Assembly (NCBI GenBank): GCA_030272585.1
Contig: BSYQ01000002.1
Coordinates: 3,286,001-3,350,000 of the forward strand
Direction: 5' to 3'
Source of the DNA: Bryopsis sp. KO-2023
Taxonomy: Eukaryota > Chlorophyta > Ulvophyceae > Bryopsidales > Bryopsidaceae
DNA length: 64,000 nucleotides
The translations under genes and the position numbers were made by a program. Shown piece by piece: positions 39,852-50,689 of this stretch. Within the stretch, counting starts at the first letter, position 1; each line of letters opens with the position of its first letter. The notes beneath the pieces are model-generated. The model was given only the letters and a program-made list of their open reading frames with translations, did no database searches and was not told the DNA's origin.

Positions 39852-41600
39852 ATGCCAAAGCACAGCCCGATCATGTGGCGCAGTGGTGATAAGGCGGTTG
39901 AGGGAAAGGAGTCGAGTGGAAAACAATTGGGTGGCAGCGGAAAAACGAAAGGCAGTGGCGGCGAGAAAGGCGGAAAAGGAAAAAGTGGAACTCTCGCCGA
40001 CGCTTGCCCACCCAGAGGGGAACCCAAACCACTTATCACACCACCTCCTAAGGCGAAACTCATGAAAACTCTCCCAGCTCCTTCGGTGCTTTCGAAACTT
40101 CGGAACTTCGAAACATCGCTGCTCAAAGGAACCTCCAAGATCGTGATCCGTCCACCGACAGAACTGCCGGAAAAACCTAGTTCCAGAACAGGAAAAACAC
40201 TCGACCGGGACGCCGACCCAGCTACTCTCCAAGCTAGGTGTCAACGGTTACAAGACGATGTGTTGGAACTCCGTGCAGAACGCGACGCACAACGCGCGCG
40301 GGCGGATCAGGCAGAGAAGCACTTGAAAAAGTTTGAGGGTGCAGCTCAACGACTCTGCAATCAAGTCAGCCAACTTGAACACGATCTAAAAATCGCTCAA
40401 CAAGCGAGGGGAACAGCCGAACAGGAGCTGAGGCAGCTTCAAAAGGAACTCGACACTGCGAACCAGACGCAGAAAAAGCTGCAGTCGCAGTTGACGAAAC
40501 AGCAGCCGCACCTGACGTCCACAGACGAAAGGTCGGCCTGGCAAACGGCTGTGTACTCGTCTGAGGCACAGTCCGGGTTGATGAGCCGGTTGCTCCACAG
40601 CGTTCCCGCACGCCTTGGGGACTATGTGGAAAACCTTTGTCGGGCGACGATGGACGACATCATCACGCAGGGTGCTGGAGCTGCTGCTGCGATCAGAGAC
40701 GGAGAGGAGCCTGTCTACTACGGCAAAGGGAACGTTCCGGTTAACCACCGGCTAGCCGGGTATGACTATACGCAGGTGGACAAAACGCTCGAGAGAATCA
40801 GAAATCGTGCACCGGGGCACTTTGACGTTCCCGACGTTGCAGACGATATGATCTCAGAGCCACAACCCAGGAGAATCCGCGACCTGACCGGGGGACAGAC
40901 CGGTGGAAAGACCGACGAAAAGTCGGCGCCCAAGAAAAGGAAGGAGAGAGAGGAAGAGGAGGCGCTCGCCGACATGTCCAAGAGGTTCAAGGACAGGCGT
41001 GGGGAAAAGCCACCGATCTGCTTGTGGTGCTATTCGCCGCCGGCGCTGGCGGATAGCTACGTGATCACCACATGCACGAGCCACACGGTGTGCCGAACCC
41101 ACTGGAACCTCATGATTGTCCTCGTGCGCTTATACGGGGTGTGGCAGGAACAGCGAATCGACCCGCCACAGATTCAGCTGAAGGACCTACATTTGGACAT
41201 GCGGGAGCCAGACTTCCAGCCACTCCTTCAGGCTCCACCCACGACCCAGACTCTCACCGAGTGCTATCAGTGCTTGAGAAGGGACATGGGCTTTCCGAAA
41301 GGCCTTGCCCTGAAGCGCTTGGGTCCGTTGGTGAAAAAGTGGGCGGAGGAGTATGAGAAGCAGGAAAAAGAGAGAACACCCGAACCAGAAACAAAAGGAG
41401 AACAGGAACCAGAACAGGACGAAGGAAAAAGTCCTTCCGTGTCCAGCAGGAGTCCATCCTCGGAGCCCTCGTCTTTGGGACCTCTTCCTCCACCTTTGGA
41501 TGAGGATTTCCCTCCTTTGGATGTGGATGAGGACGAGCCTCCGATCGACTTGGTGGCAGAGCCAGTCGATGAACCAGCTGAACAACCAGCTGGCGGCTGA
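39852..41600 (+). CDS. ORF3, coiled-coil/Cys-His accessory protein
   Basis: 582 codons from ATG. The N-terminal 115 residues are basic and Gly/Lys-rich. About 115-225 is a coiled coil (Glu, Gln, Leu, Arg heptads). A central domain follows, with a Lys/Arg/Glu cluster near 350-380. The Cys/His motif C-x2-C ... C-x2-H-x2-C-x2-H-Trp lies near residues 393-420. A second C-x2-C follows near 474, and the tail is Glu/Pro/Ser-rich and acidic. No membrane segment is apparent. Layout, position and orientation match ORF3 of the 9-19 kb element although overall sequence has diverged strongly. The function is unknown. Confidence 0.85.
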   Translation: MPKHSPIMWRSGDKAVEGKESSGKQLGGSGKTKGSGGEKGGKGKSGTLADACPPRGEPKPLITPPPKAKLMKTLPAPSVLSKLRNFETSLLKGTSKIVIRPPTELPEKPSSRTGKTLDRDADPATLQARCQRLQDDVLELRAERDAQRARADQAEKHLKKFEGAAQRLCNQVSQLEHDLKIAQQARGTAEQELRQLQKELDTANQTQKKLQSQLTKQQPHLTSTDERSAWQTAVYSSEAQSGLMSRLLHSVPARLGDYVENLCRATMDDIITQGAGAAAAIRDGEEPVYYGKGNVPVNHRLAGYDYTQVDKTLERIRNRAPGHFDVPDVADDMISEPQPRRIRDLTGGQTGGKTDEKSAPKKRKEREEEEALADMSKRFKDRRGEKPPICLWCYSPPALADSYVITTCTSHTVCRTHWNLMIVLVRLYGVWQEQRIDPPQIQLKDLHLDMREPDFQPLLQAPPTTQTLTECYQCLRRDMGFPKGLALKRLGPLVKKWAEEYEKQEKERTPEPETKGEQEPEQDEGKSPSVSSRSPSSEPSSLGPLPPPLDEDFPPLDVDEDEPPIDLVAEPVDEPAEQPAGG

Positions 41601-41748
41601 GATGGGTTCTGGAGTGACAACGAAAAGCAGACCAAGCCGGAGACCAAGCTACCGTCCAAGCCAGAGACCAAGCCTCAAGACAGAACGGGGTTTTTCTGTG
41701 GGGTTGAGCATGGGTTTGGTTTGGGATTTTTCTCGGGTTTAGGGGTAT

Positions 41749-41823
41749 TGTGTAGTACAATGGGATGTACGACAGGGTTTATAGGGCAGGGGGCCCTCCT
41801 GTAAAAATTAATCTTCCCAGTGA

Positions 41824-41858
<35 letters not shown>

Positions 41859-41896
41859 TGTGTGCTTGTGTCTCGGGGTCCTAGACCCCCTTATCA
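41749..41896 (+). repeat. Short LTR (148 bp)
   Basis: TGTGTAGTA...CTTATCA ends, with CT and GT microsatellites inside. It is preceded by a TTTAGGGGTAT polypurine-like stretch and followed after two bases by the primer site. It thus serves as 3' LTR to the left copy and as 5' LTR to the partial copy on its right. Confidence 0.85.
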
Positions 41897-41898
41897 TT

Positions 41899-41910
41899 TG
41901 GTTTCGGAGC
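41899..41910 (+). other. Primer-binding site TGGTTTCGGAGC
   Basis: Identical 12-mer, at the same two-base spacing from the LTR, as at 19045-19056. It marks the start of a second, partial copy. Confidence 0.75.
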
Positions 41911-42005
41911 TAGGCGAGGCCAGGCGCACCCCACAGGAGAACTCGCGAACCCCCCCCCAAAGATCTGACCTTAGGGATTACTAAATCCCACAGATCTGGA
42001 ACTCT

Positions 42006-42281
42006 GTGTTCCAGGGGTCGCGAGGAGAGCTATCCTTCGAACGACGTGCTCGCGTCGTCGTTCGAAAACGTCAGGCGAAGTCGCAAAAGAATCGGAGTCC
42101 AGTGAACGAATTTCTGGAAACCTACAGATCTGTAGATCTAAAGGAAAACAAGGCGAAAGCACTACAACAGTGCAAGGAGAGCAACGATCGGCGTAAACCC
42201 GAAACGCGCAGGCGAACAACTGAAAGTGCGAACCGGCGTAGGAAAGAACGTCGTCCGGAACGACCAACTTCCGTCGACTGA
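42006..42281 (+). CDS. Arg-rich leader ORF, uncertain
   Basis: A 91-codon ATG frame in the leader between the primer site and the gag start. It is strongly basic, with many Arg and Lys residues (for example Arg-Arg-Arg-Thr-Thr-Glu near the middle and Arg-Arg-Lys-Glu-Arg-Arg later). The 9-19 kb element has only about 145 bp of leader and no such frame. It may be a chance frame in a structured leader, or a small basic protein. No family was recognised. Confidence 0.3.
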   Translation: MFQGSRGELSFERRARVVVRKRQAKSQKNRSPVNEFLETYRSVDLKENKAKALQQCKESNDRRKPETRRRTTESANRRRKERRPERPTSVD

Positions 42282-42642
42282 CGCTTCTGCCAGTAACACG
42301 AAAAACAGTCGTTCTGGCAGGTGACTCATTGTCACTCTTTCCAGCGCGCAATCGGTTACCGCACCGCCTGAGTCACGACTGGTTCTACAGTTAGTCGTAA
42401 GACTGAATCACCGGCCAAGGTACTAACCTAGTCGGCTGACAGAACGCGAACGGGAAAGTAACACCCGACGTTGTCAAGTGTAAAACTCCTATCTATTTCT
42501 GACCTAGTAAGGTTCCAGAAAAGATAGCGACTAGGATTGCAACCAGAACTGAAACAAGTTCGCATCCAAGTCACCAGAAAGTTTGGAAACTTTCCGGACA
42601 CACTCCTATTACGTCAAAATTCCAGGAAATTCAAACAAAAAC

Positions 42643-43044
42643 ATGTCCGGCCAGACGCCGCCACAGCTACCACCTATTCCACCTCCTGAGGAGGAAGAGG
42701 TGGTGGATAACCAACTAATTCCCGTGGTTTATCCAGATGTGGTGCACCCACCAGCGCAGCAAATACATGATTTGCAGTGGGACAGACATGTACCCGACCA
42801 GGTTGAGGAACCGGACGAAGACTTAGACTCTGAACAAGAGTCGGAAGAGTCCGGGGACGAGGAGTATGATGAGGATATGGAGGACGTCCCGACAATAGAA
42901 GTCACCAACATCCTTCACCATGAACATCAGCACATAAACGTCCACCAGCAGGAGGTGCACGTTCATGGTGTGGACGAGGGACAATACTACTATCATCGAG
43001 TTACTCGTATTATTTTGAAATGGCTGCCATATCGATTCTCATAA
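42643..43044 (+). pseudogene. gag-start-like frame of a second partial copy
   Basis: From the ATG at 42643 the frame is Pro-rich, then strongly acidic (Glu/Asp/Ser run), then has a His/Val/Gln-rich segment. The segment recalls residues 25-55 of the 9-19 kb gag (Ile-Asn-Val-Gln / Ile-Asn-Val-His words). The rest of gag does not follow here, so the copy is partial. Confidence 0.6.
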
Positions 43045-43310
43045 AACAAATTCCACTTGCATGAGTACAAGCTTTACCAGTTTGTTTCATTTGTTTTTTT
43101 ATCCCGATAAAAATGTGTGACAGGCCGACGTGGTTTCTGTATCACAACATATGGACGATCCATCTTCTTTCGTACGCAAAAAAAAACCACAAATGATATC
43201 ATTTTTTATTTTTCTTTAACAAGATTCTGATGAAGGCTATAAAAATTATCAAGATAAAAATAGACTGTCGTTTGAGACCGATATAAAAAGCTTAGTTATT
43301 TCCTTTTTTT

Positions 43311-43586
43311 GTGAAGGAAGTACAAAAATCTCTAAAAGGATTCGAAGAGTCTGATAGAGGCTGCTCTTTATGTTTTAAAACTTCGCGTTCCTTGCACACG
43401 CCTATCCGGATTCTACCCTGTGGTAGATATAGGTTCTCCACAAAGGAGTTGTGTGTTCCGAGGTTATGGTATTCAGCGGATGTTAAGATCGACAAGATCA
43501 ACGAGGATGGGTCGCTGAAAGTACTTGGCCTGTTTAGTGAAGCATGTAGCATGTGGTGCACTCAGATGTCCGATAAAACCGGTTGA
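43311..43586 (+). pseudogene. Possible ORF3 Cys/His relic
   Basis: The frame contains C-x2-C, then about 15 residues later Leu-Pro-Cys-Gly-x-Tyr, a Leu-Cys and a Leu-Trp, then C-x3-C further on. The Leu-Pro-Cys-Gly-Tyr word and the spacing recall the ORF3 motif at 10001-11815. It is short, old and in otherwise anonymous DNA, so the match could be fortuitous. Confidence 0.4.
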
Positions 43587-46551
43587 ATGCGTAATATTAA
43601 ACCGAGGTTGACCTAGAGCATCAGTTAATTCATGTTGATTTGGGCCCTTGTTAGCCGGTCTAGTACAAAACTACGATTTGTAGTATTCTTATTCTTACCA
43701 CCAGCACTTTGACGCAAGAGGAGTACTCATCAATACTTTCATTGCTTGAGGGGAAGAATCATGGAAATTTATCGAACGAATAATCCAACATGTTAAAAAG
43801 AGAATTGAGAAGTGTGGATTAATCCAACACCCAATGATTGAGGGAAAAGAAGATGGAATGTTTCTCGAGCATTCTTGGTTTCAAATCAATATTTCTGAAC
43901 TTGGGTTGGCTGACACCATCATCGCTGTCACCACCGTTTTCATAATGTCCCCAAGAGAGCTTTCGTGTGGTGGCCTACCACTGGTGGGTCGATAAATCAA
44001 CGGAATAAAAAAAAAAGTATAATTTTTTGAATTGATTTTGTTATTATTTCTTTTATTAATAAAGTGTCATGACCCCCGTGAAACGAGAACTGGAAAATTT
44101 CTCGATAGAGCCAAAGCCAAAGACTTAAAACCTATAAAAAAAAGTGTAGGTAAGGGTGCACGAGGAGTGATAACTCAAAAATTGATCGAAGTGACGTTTT
44201 GAATATAAAGTGGAGTGTTACAATATTTTTTGGCTCAAAATGGTCGAAGTACCTTCTTGGAAGAAAGTTGGTGGTTGAGTGTTATGACTTGGCACCGCCC
44301 TTGGAGTTAGACGACATTCTTTTCAAACCTCCAACGGATTATATTTAAGGAAAAATTTGTTGCTTGCCCGATCACGGTTTGTAGCGGCTTTGGGCACTTT
44401 AACAGGATTGACACACCAAATCCACAAATATACATGTTGGGAACGGATATATATCCTAAGCCTATTTTTCAAGCTTTTCGATAGTCCCTAATATTTCTAT
44501 TTTTTAATTCCAACTGCAAAAATTTCAATTTTGATATCGTGAATGCACAGTGAAGCATGCGTTAAAATACGTTTTCAACATATGAAATACCCGATTGCTT
44601 TTCAGGTGGGTCAACTGTTACGGAGCAATATACCCAATCGTAACATCAAGGGCTACTATATTTAGCATCTTTCAATTTTTTTTTAATCTTTCAAGTATTT
44701 AGGTCAAGTTCATATTATGTACAAGGAAATTTTGGATAGGAAAAACGACCTCGGCCAAGTACGATACGGTGCTAGATGTATTTTTCAGTATGTATACGGA
44801 TCTAGTTGGTAGATAGCACAACCCAATATAATAAAGCTAAGTCGATGATCCAACCGAACGTTCTACCTTAAGTTAGACACCGAGTCTTGGCCGGGCGGAT
44901 AGGACATTTCATCGATCGTTGTGATTGTGATCATTCTCTCTAGGGATGTTGAGTTTCACTAATGTAGTACCTTTTCTTAGGTCAAAATAATCAATATCAG
45001 GGGTTGAAGCTTTCTATTTGATCCTCAAGTTCTTGTCGCGATGAAGTGGGGGGCCCCACTGGGGGCGGTTATGGGATTGCTGATATCATGCCTCCTCGTC
45101 GCTGAACCCACGCCGAATCCTCTCCTGAATTATGCACATTCCATACCTTTAATAGATAATTTCAATGTTGAATGTTGAGTTTCAACTTCATAACATGCCT
45201 AATCTTACGTAAGGGTTGTACCAATATAGGTTTTCGTCTGACTGGATCATTTTCAACCTTTAAATACGATGCACAAATAACTTTTTTTGTAACGTGATTG
45301 TAACGGAAAGATTTGGGGGTTCTTTCAACGACTGTGAAGTGTCTACGGGTAACTCACTTTTACAACAACGACGAGGTACTTTCTAGGCCGAAGAAGGGTT
45401 GACCTTGGCCAAACGAGGTCGACTTTCACTTCTAAGGTTACCATTCCCTTTTGTTTACTATTTTCCGCCAAAATTTCTTGTAAGCATGCGTAGTTCACAA
45501 GTGTCTTTACTTCGTCCACTTCACGTAGCTTGGATGAGGTTTTTTCGAGGATCATGCTTATAGTTGACTTTAATCGCAAGGGTCTTGATCTCCAACCCTA
45601 AGCCGATCACTTCGACAAAGAAAAAGAAGAAAGAAGATTTGTATGGAGCATAGAAGTCATGCTTGTGGTGAATTGTTTTCATCAACACCTAGCTTCTGTG
45701 ACTCGTTTTTTAAGAGTGATCTGATTGCGTTTTCAATATCGAGGTCCTTGCTATCTTTTTATTTGGGAGGACGGTTGTATCGATCACCATTTATTTTTTT
45801 ATATGCAAGGCATACTGGCGATGGTGCTATAAGAACCGATTCATAAGTTAGCACTTGAGAGAAATCGTTGAGGAAAACATTAATTGACTGCGTTCCACAA
45901 AGACAATTGGATTTCATCGAGGGATTTATACTCTCATGACATATGCTGTGTAATAGTCCAAATACAAGGCACCGAGTGTGGTTCTGTAACCCCACAAAGA
46001 TGAAACTTTCCCCCCCGGACCTCCATCATTGATTAGAGTTGCAAAGCTAGTCAAAGTCGTGCTACTTTTGGATACATTTCGTATTTATCAATGATTATCA
46101 ATAGTCTTTCTTACGTATGCTCGATTAGTTACCTCTTGCATATTCAGGTGATGAAGGAAAAACCTTGGTTGACTTCATTTGGATTGTGCCCCCAACAACG
46201 ATCTCTGGCCTTCAAAAGTTTTTCGAAGTGGTATAGCTCCTAGACAAGCTTTTTGGCATCTTACATGTTGACTGGTTTCTTCCTCTAATTGTTTCCTATC
46301 AGGTCGTTTTCCAATAAATGATTACGGGGTAAAATCGTTCCGATGCGGCAAACGTGGCAAACGTGGCAAACGTGGCAATTGTCAAAATCCATCAACATAT
46401 CGACCAATATGTATTTTCTCAACAATCTTTTAAGTCGTTTATGAAAATTTTGGTCTCACGGAAAAGCAAGATTCACTAGGAATTCCACTGCACAATTTAT
46501 CAAGTAGGTTTTAAATGTCGGTTCATCAGTTCTTTTTTATCCCGTCGCTAG
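43587..46551. other. Decayed AT-rich DNA, no recognisable gene
   Basis: A minus-strand frame at 45343-45579 has protein-like composition but no domain. A 9-bp tandem GGCAAACGT repeats about three times near 46345-46375. Confidence 0.4.
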
Positions 46552-46743
46552 GAAAAACCTACAATTGATTTGTTATGGACTGACCTGAAAGGTGATTTTG
46601 ACAACGTGTCACATAATAGGTTGTTACACAAGTTACGCAAGGATCGCTCCCAAGATGATATCGCAATCGGGTTGCTCGGATTCACCCCAGTATGGGGGGC
46701 TTTATTGTCAACTAGACTGAAATCAGAAGTGCAAGACAATTAA
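46552..46743 (+). pseudogene. LINE reverse-transcriptase relic
   Basis: The frame ending at 46743 contains Lys-Gly-Asp-Phe-Asp-Asn-Val-Ser-His-Asn-Arg-Leu-Leu-His-Lys-Leu, the RT palm motif with the first catalytic Asp region as in non-LTR retrotransposons of the Tad/I group (compare Asp-Leu-Thr-Gly-Ala-Phe-Asp-Thr-Val in the LINE at 60.6-62.8 kb). Neither the second catalytic motif nor the ends were found. It is not the same LINE family as the 60-kb copy. Confidence 0.7.
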
Positions 46744-49189
46744 CAATTGACAATGAACTCCACGAATACCCATAAGCTATTTAGCATTGCCCTTTGAGTT
46801 CCATACATGGGGATTCGATTGTTCGTGTTAGTCTTCTCATGCGCACTAAAAAATCATGAAATCTTCCACCCATCTTTTATGGTTTTGGGGTGTTTCCTCC
46901 GACGAGGACAAAACCTCTTTTCTTAAGATCGTGTGGAATTTGAACCACCTATACAACAAGAGTGATGATAAATTCTGGAACTCGCAAGTGAACTCATGTA
47001 TCGAATCTTGCAGTTTTCTCCAGGCGACTGCAACCGTGGGGAGCAGTTCCTTCAGTTTTACGATGACCCCAGATAACGTCTCGACGACCCGCGTAACGTG
47101 TATGGGGTACTTATTCTAAGTATCGAATAGATGATATGTTGGTTGTTCGATACCCTTGAATATGGACAACACTTGACGGAAACATCACTTGTTTATCCAA
47201 ACGAGCTTTTATTAACACTTAGTTCTTGCACTTTGGAAGATGCGATGTTGCTCCGATTCCTTCAAGCTCTTATAATACGTAGCACCTTTTGTCCTTTTTG
47301 CCTTACACTATTTTGGGAATTTATGATAATTTCCTTTATTTAAATACTTGATATTGTCTCTTGTGTCTCAATGTGTTACAGCTCTACACAATGTCCTTCA
47401 CTCAATGTCTTTTTAAATCTTTGTGAATCTTCAATGAATCTTTCTTTTCAAGGATTGATCTTCATACAAGTTGTGGACATCAAAACATGGGTTTGCCAGA
47501 CACCGTTAAATGATAGTAAACACTAGTAGTTTCACTTTCAGGGAAGGATTAGTATCTCTACATATATTCCTTGACATTTGATTCGGCATATTTCATAATG
47601 TCAAATCACTGCGTTAATAATCGAGGGAAAGCCTTGATTGGGTTCAAATTGCATTAAAAGAAGTATAGACCTGTGAAAACCACTTATGCGGATAGAAAAA
47701 AACAAGATTCAAGAGGAAAAGTAAAATGAAACACCCTATAAATTTACGTGAACATCATGTTATGTCTGTTGTAGTGCCGTGGAATTCTTCGCTACAATGT
47801 CTTTCCCACACACCTCATGCAAGTTTGTTTTTCCTTTTTTCCGGAAAAATAAAAGAGACACGATTTGATAGTAAAAGTTGATCTGGAGTCACGTAGTTGG
47901 AACAAGAATTGAAAGCGCTACAACGTGTGGTTGAAGTGATCCGACTGATGCACAACGAGGAGCCACCACTGTTGAGTTGAAAATCTTGACACTACAACGT
48001 TAGGATGACTGACGCATTGGAGACAAACAATGAAAAATCAGCAATGGAAGTCTAACTACAGGGGAAAAACCAGTGCGCAAACTAGTCAAGGACTTAATAG
48101 TAGGACCAAAAAACTGCAGGTATTCGAAGGTCAAAAGACATTGTTACAAGACGAATTGTCTTTCCTTTTTCGATGAGGACTTTTATAGGGGAGTTGTTGA
48201 AGTGGGCGACTAGAACTATTGTAGAGAAGTTGCAACAGATGGAAGAAAGCCTCGATACCAACGCGCCGACGACCGACTAGACGATATCTAGCCAAAAAAC
48301 ATAAAAAACAAAGCCGTGGAGCCCGAACCACTTTTTTCGAGAAGAAGGGAGCCTGGGCGGCTCTCATGGGGTTTCTCGACCCACGCAACGTCGCACTATC
48401 TGAAAAAAAAGGGGTGAAGAGGTAGAGGGAAGGAAGGCATAAATGAAAGTGCATAAGATGACTCGCTTGAACGGGGAAAGAGGGAGATGGACCCCCGTCC
48501 AGCCTGCTCTCGAAAGAGTCGCGGAGTCAACCGACCCCGGTAGCAAACGCATAGACTGCAATATATTTTCGGAAAGGGAAATGAATAAGAAATTAAAAAG
48601 GGCGGACGTTGATATTTAAGGGGATATCAAGCCATAAATGGTCAAGCAAGGTGTAGCGGATGCACTGTAACAAAAGGAGGGTGGTTAATTGATTCCTAAC
48701 TTTGTGGGCCCCAAAGATGACACGGCCCAGGATCAGTGGTGGAATCAATTTGTCATTAATTGGGATGTTATCAATTAACATACCCACACCTCATAAGTTT
48801 GTGGAAGGCGACGTACTCGGCGAGATCGATATTAACGATTATCAACTAATAATTAACGAATTTACGACTCGTTAATGGGATAACGTGTTTCGTTTTCTCA
48901 ACCATCGTATCTTACATACCCGGACAACCAACAATACGCACCGCCAACCTAAACAACACGACCGCTATTTTCATCATTCCAATCTCTGGTTCAATATATA
49001 TCTGAGGTGGTGAGGTGTTATACCCGTGCCGCTGTAACATGGGGGTGATGTTTTCCTTGACTTCCCAAAAAGTTTCTCGCAAAGTTATCTTTGGTGGTGT
49101 TGCTCCTTAGTATGCACAAAAGAATGCATAGCCGCCTACAACTATCTACAAACGAATCGCATCTTGAAGACGGATTCTCCGCTAATATT
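46744..49189. other. Decayed AT-rich DNA, no recognisable gene
   Basis: Short frames only; no domain, RNA gene or terminal repeats were seen. Confidence 0.45.
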
Positions 49190-49453
49190 GTTACTTTGTT
49201 AGTGGATTTCACCGTTTACAGTGGTAGATTAGTCAGGCTGAAGCACTTATTCACACACAGGGTCGAACACGAAGGAAAAGCGTTTTTTACAATAAAATAT
49301 TGAACCAAGGGTGGGCGCGAAGGCCTCTTAAGTACTCTTTCATTATTTTATTGTAAAAAACGCTTTTCCTTCTTGTTTGACCCTGTGTGTGAATAAGTGC
49401 TTCAGACTAACTAATCTACCACTGTAAACGGTGAAATCCACTAACACCGTAAC
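49190..49453. repeat. Near-perfect inverted repeat, 109-bp arms, 46-bp spacer
   Basis: The left arm 49190-49298 and right arm 49345-49453 are reverse complements with about half a dozen mismatches. The spacer holds GGCCTCTTAAGTAC, a 14-mer also present in the 420-bp LTRs (for example in 9665-9685). The left arm plus spacer align loosely with that LTR (GTCAGGC...CACTTA...CACACA, then TTACAA-AATAAA). It may be an old LTR relative that suffered an inverted duplication, or a foldback transposon. The single strand would form a very stable hairpin. Confidence 0.8.
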
Positions 49454-50689
49454 ATATAGCGGCAGTAGAGTCAACATTTGGGATCTTGGTTAAAAAGAAA
49501 GTCGGAAAAAAAGAAAAACGCATGCATGCCATCATCACCCATGACAACTCGCCCGCACATTTTGTTGAAATGCCACGTAGAGCACAAGTTTAAGGTTTCT
49601 TAGAGAACACAACTGCTCTATTGGCCGTTGTTTTGTTGTCACCACCACAAGTTATGCGCGGGATTTAATTTGAGGGGGAGGAGGATATACTAAAGCAACC
49701 TCATTGACAGCGAAAGATATTTATCACCACTGTCATATGGTGTAGGGTGTTTCTTTGATCAGAACTATTACTATTTATATCTTCAATCTCGATAAGTTTT
49801 TTCTTGATCCACCGCATAATATACAAATATCGATGTAGATGAGGAAGACGAGTGGAGGTGCAGGAGGCGGAGGTCACACAAGGGGCTGTGAAGCTTAGTG
49901 TTCGGGATTAACCTGGGGAAAACGATGGCGGCCACTGCGAACGAACCCCTCGCCCTGATGGGTTAAACCCATACTACAAGTTTCGAAACACGCGCGCTCT
50001 CCTCTGGCTTGTCAAGGTAAAAAATATTTTTTATTTATCAATGTTTGTTGGTTTGCTTGTTTCTGTGTTTGTTTGTATGAATTGAGATGTGAAATCGTAT
50101 TGAAACGACGTGAATTAACTCAAATAATTCATTCCCAGGCTATTGATAAGTATTGGCCTCTTAAGGAGTGGTTAATGTTGACCCAAATGACGAACCCGGA
50201 TGAAGCCGGGACACATCACACTTGAGGTTGGGAAGGGCAAAGTCAAAAAGGGTGGATAGTTGCAGCCAATGTATTTGTTTAGCTTTTGCGAAGGACAACA
50301 AGAGTGTTTTCACTTGGAAGATATATGGCCAAGGGGACAACCAACTGCTTTTCTCCATAACCTACGAAGCCCTTCACAGCTATAATACTAGTTATTACTA
50401 GAGGAGCTTGTTTTCCCATGTTTGTTCTTGTTCGACTTTTTTTTCTTATGTCTTTTTGAATAACTTACAAGAAGCTTGCACAAACTTAGATTTAAAGAGT
50501 TGGATACGATCAGAACCTTTAGTGCCTATTAAATCCGTCAAGGGGTACCCTGAATTTGAATACTCGGTTGAAGAGGGGAAAGAATGGAGAGGTACAGGCG
50601 AGCGCAACACCGAGTCTTTCTTTGAACGGTTGTTGTGCATCTAGGTTGACAAACGTTCAACTCCACACATATGTGTTGCAACCCTAAAA
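49454..50689. other. Decayed DNA, no recognisable gene
   Basis: Nothing recognised beyond short frames. Confidence 0.45.

Larger units (their letters stand above)
32555..43000 (+). mobile_element. Third chromovirus, rearranged ends, large frames kept
   Basis: The plus strand carries gag, pol with chromodomain and ORF3 followed by an LTR (41749-41896). The left end is not a normal 5' LTR but an inverted LTR fragment (32555-32678). Beyond the right LTR the sequence continues with a primer site, a leader and a gag-start-like frame, that is, the beginning of another partial copy. The element is therefore broken at its ends although its three main frames are long. It belongs to the short-LTR family and is a distant relative of the 9-19 kb element. 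Age cannot be read from an LTR pair here. Confidence 0.85.

Noticed and set aside
48131-48454. 107-codon minus-strand frame
   Set aside because: Arg/Leu/Phe-rich with no domain; overlapping frames on the other strand look no worse.
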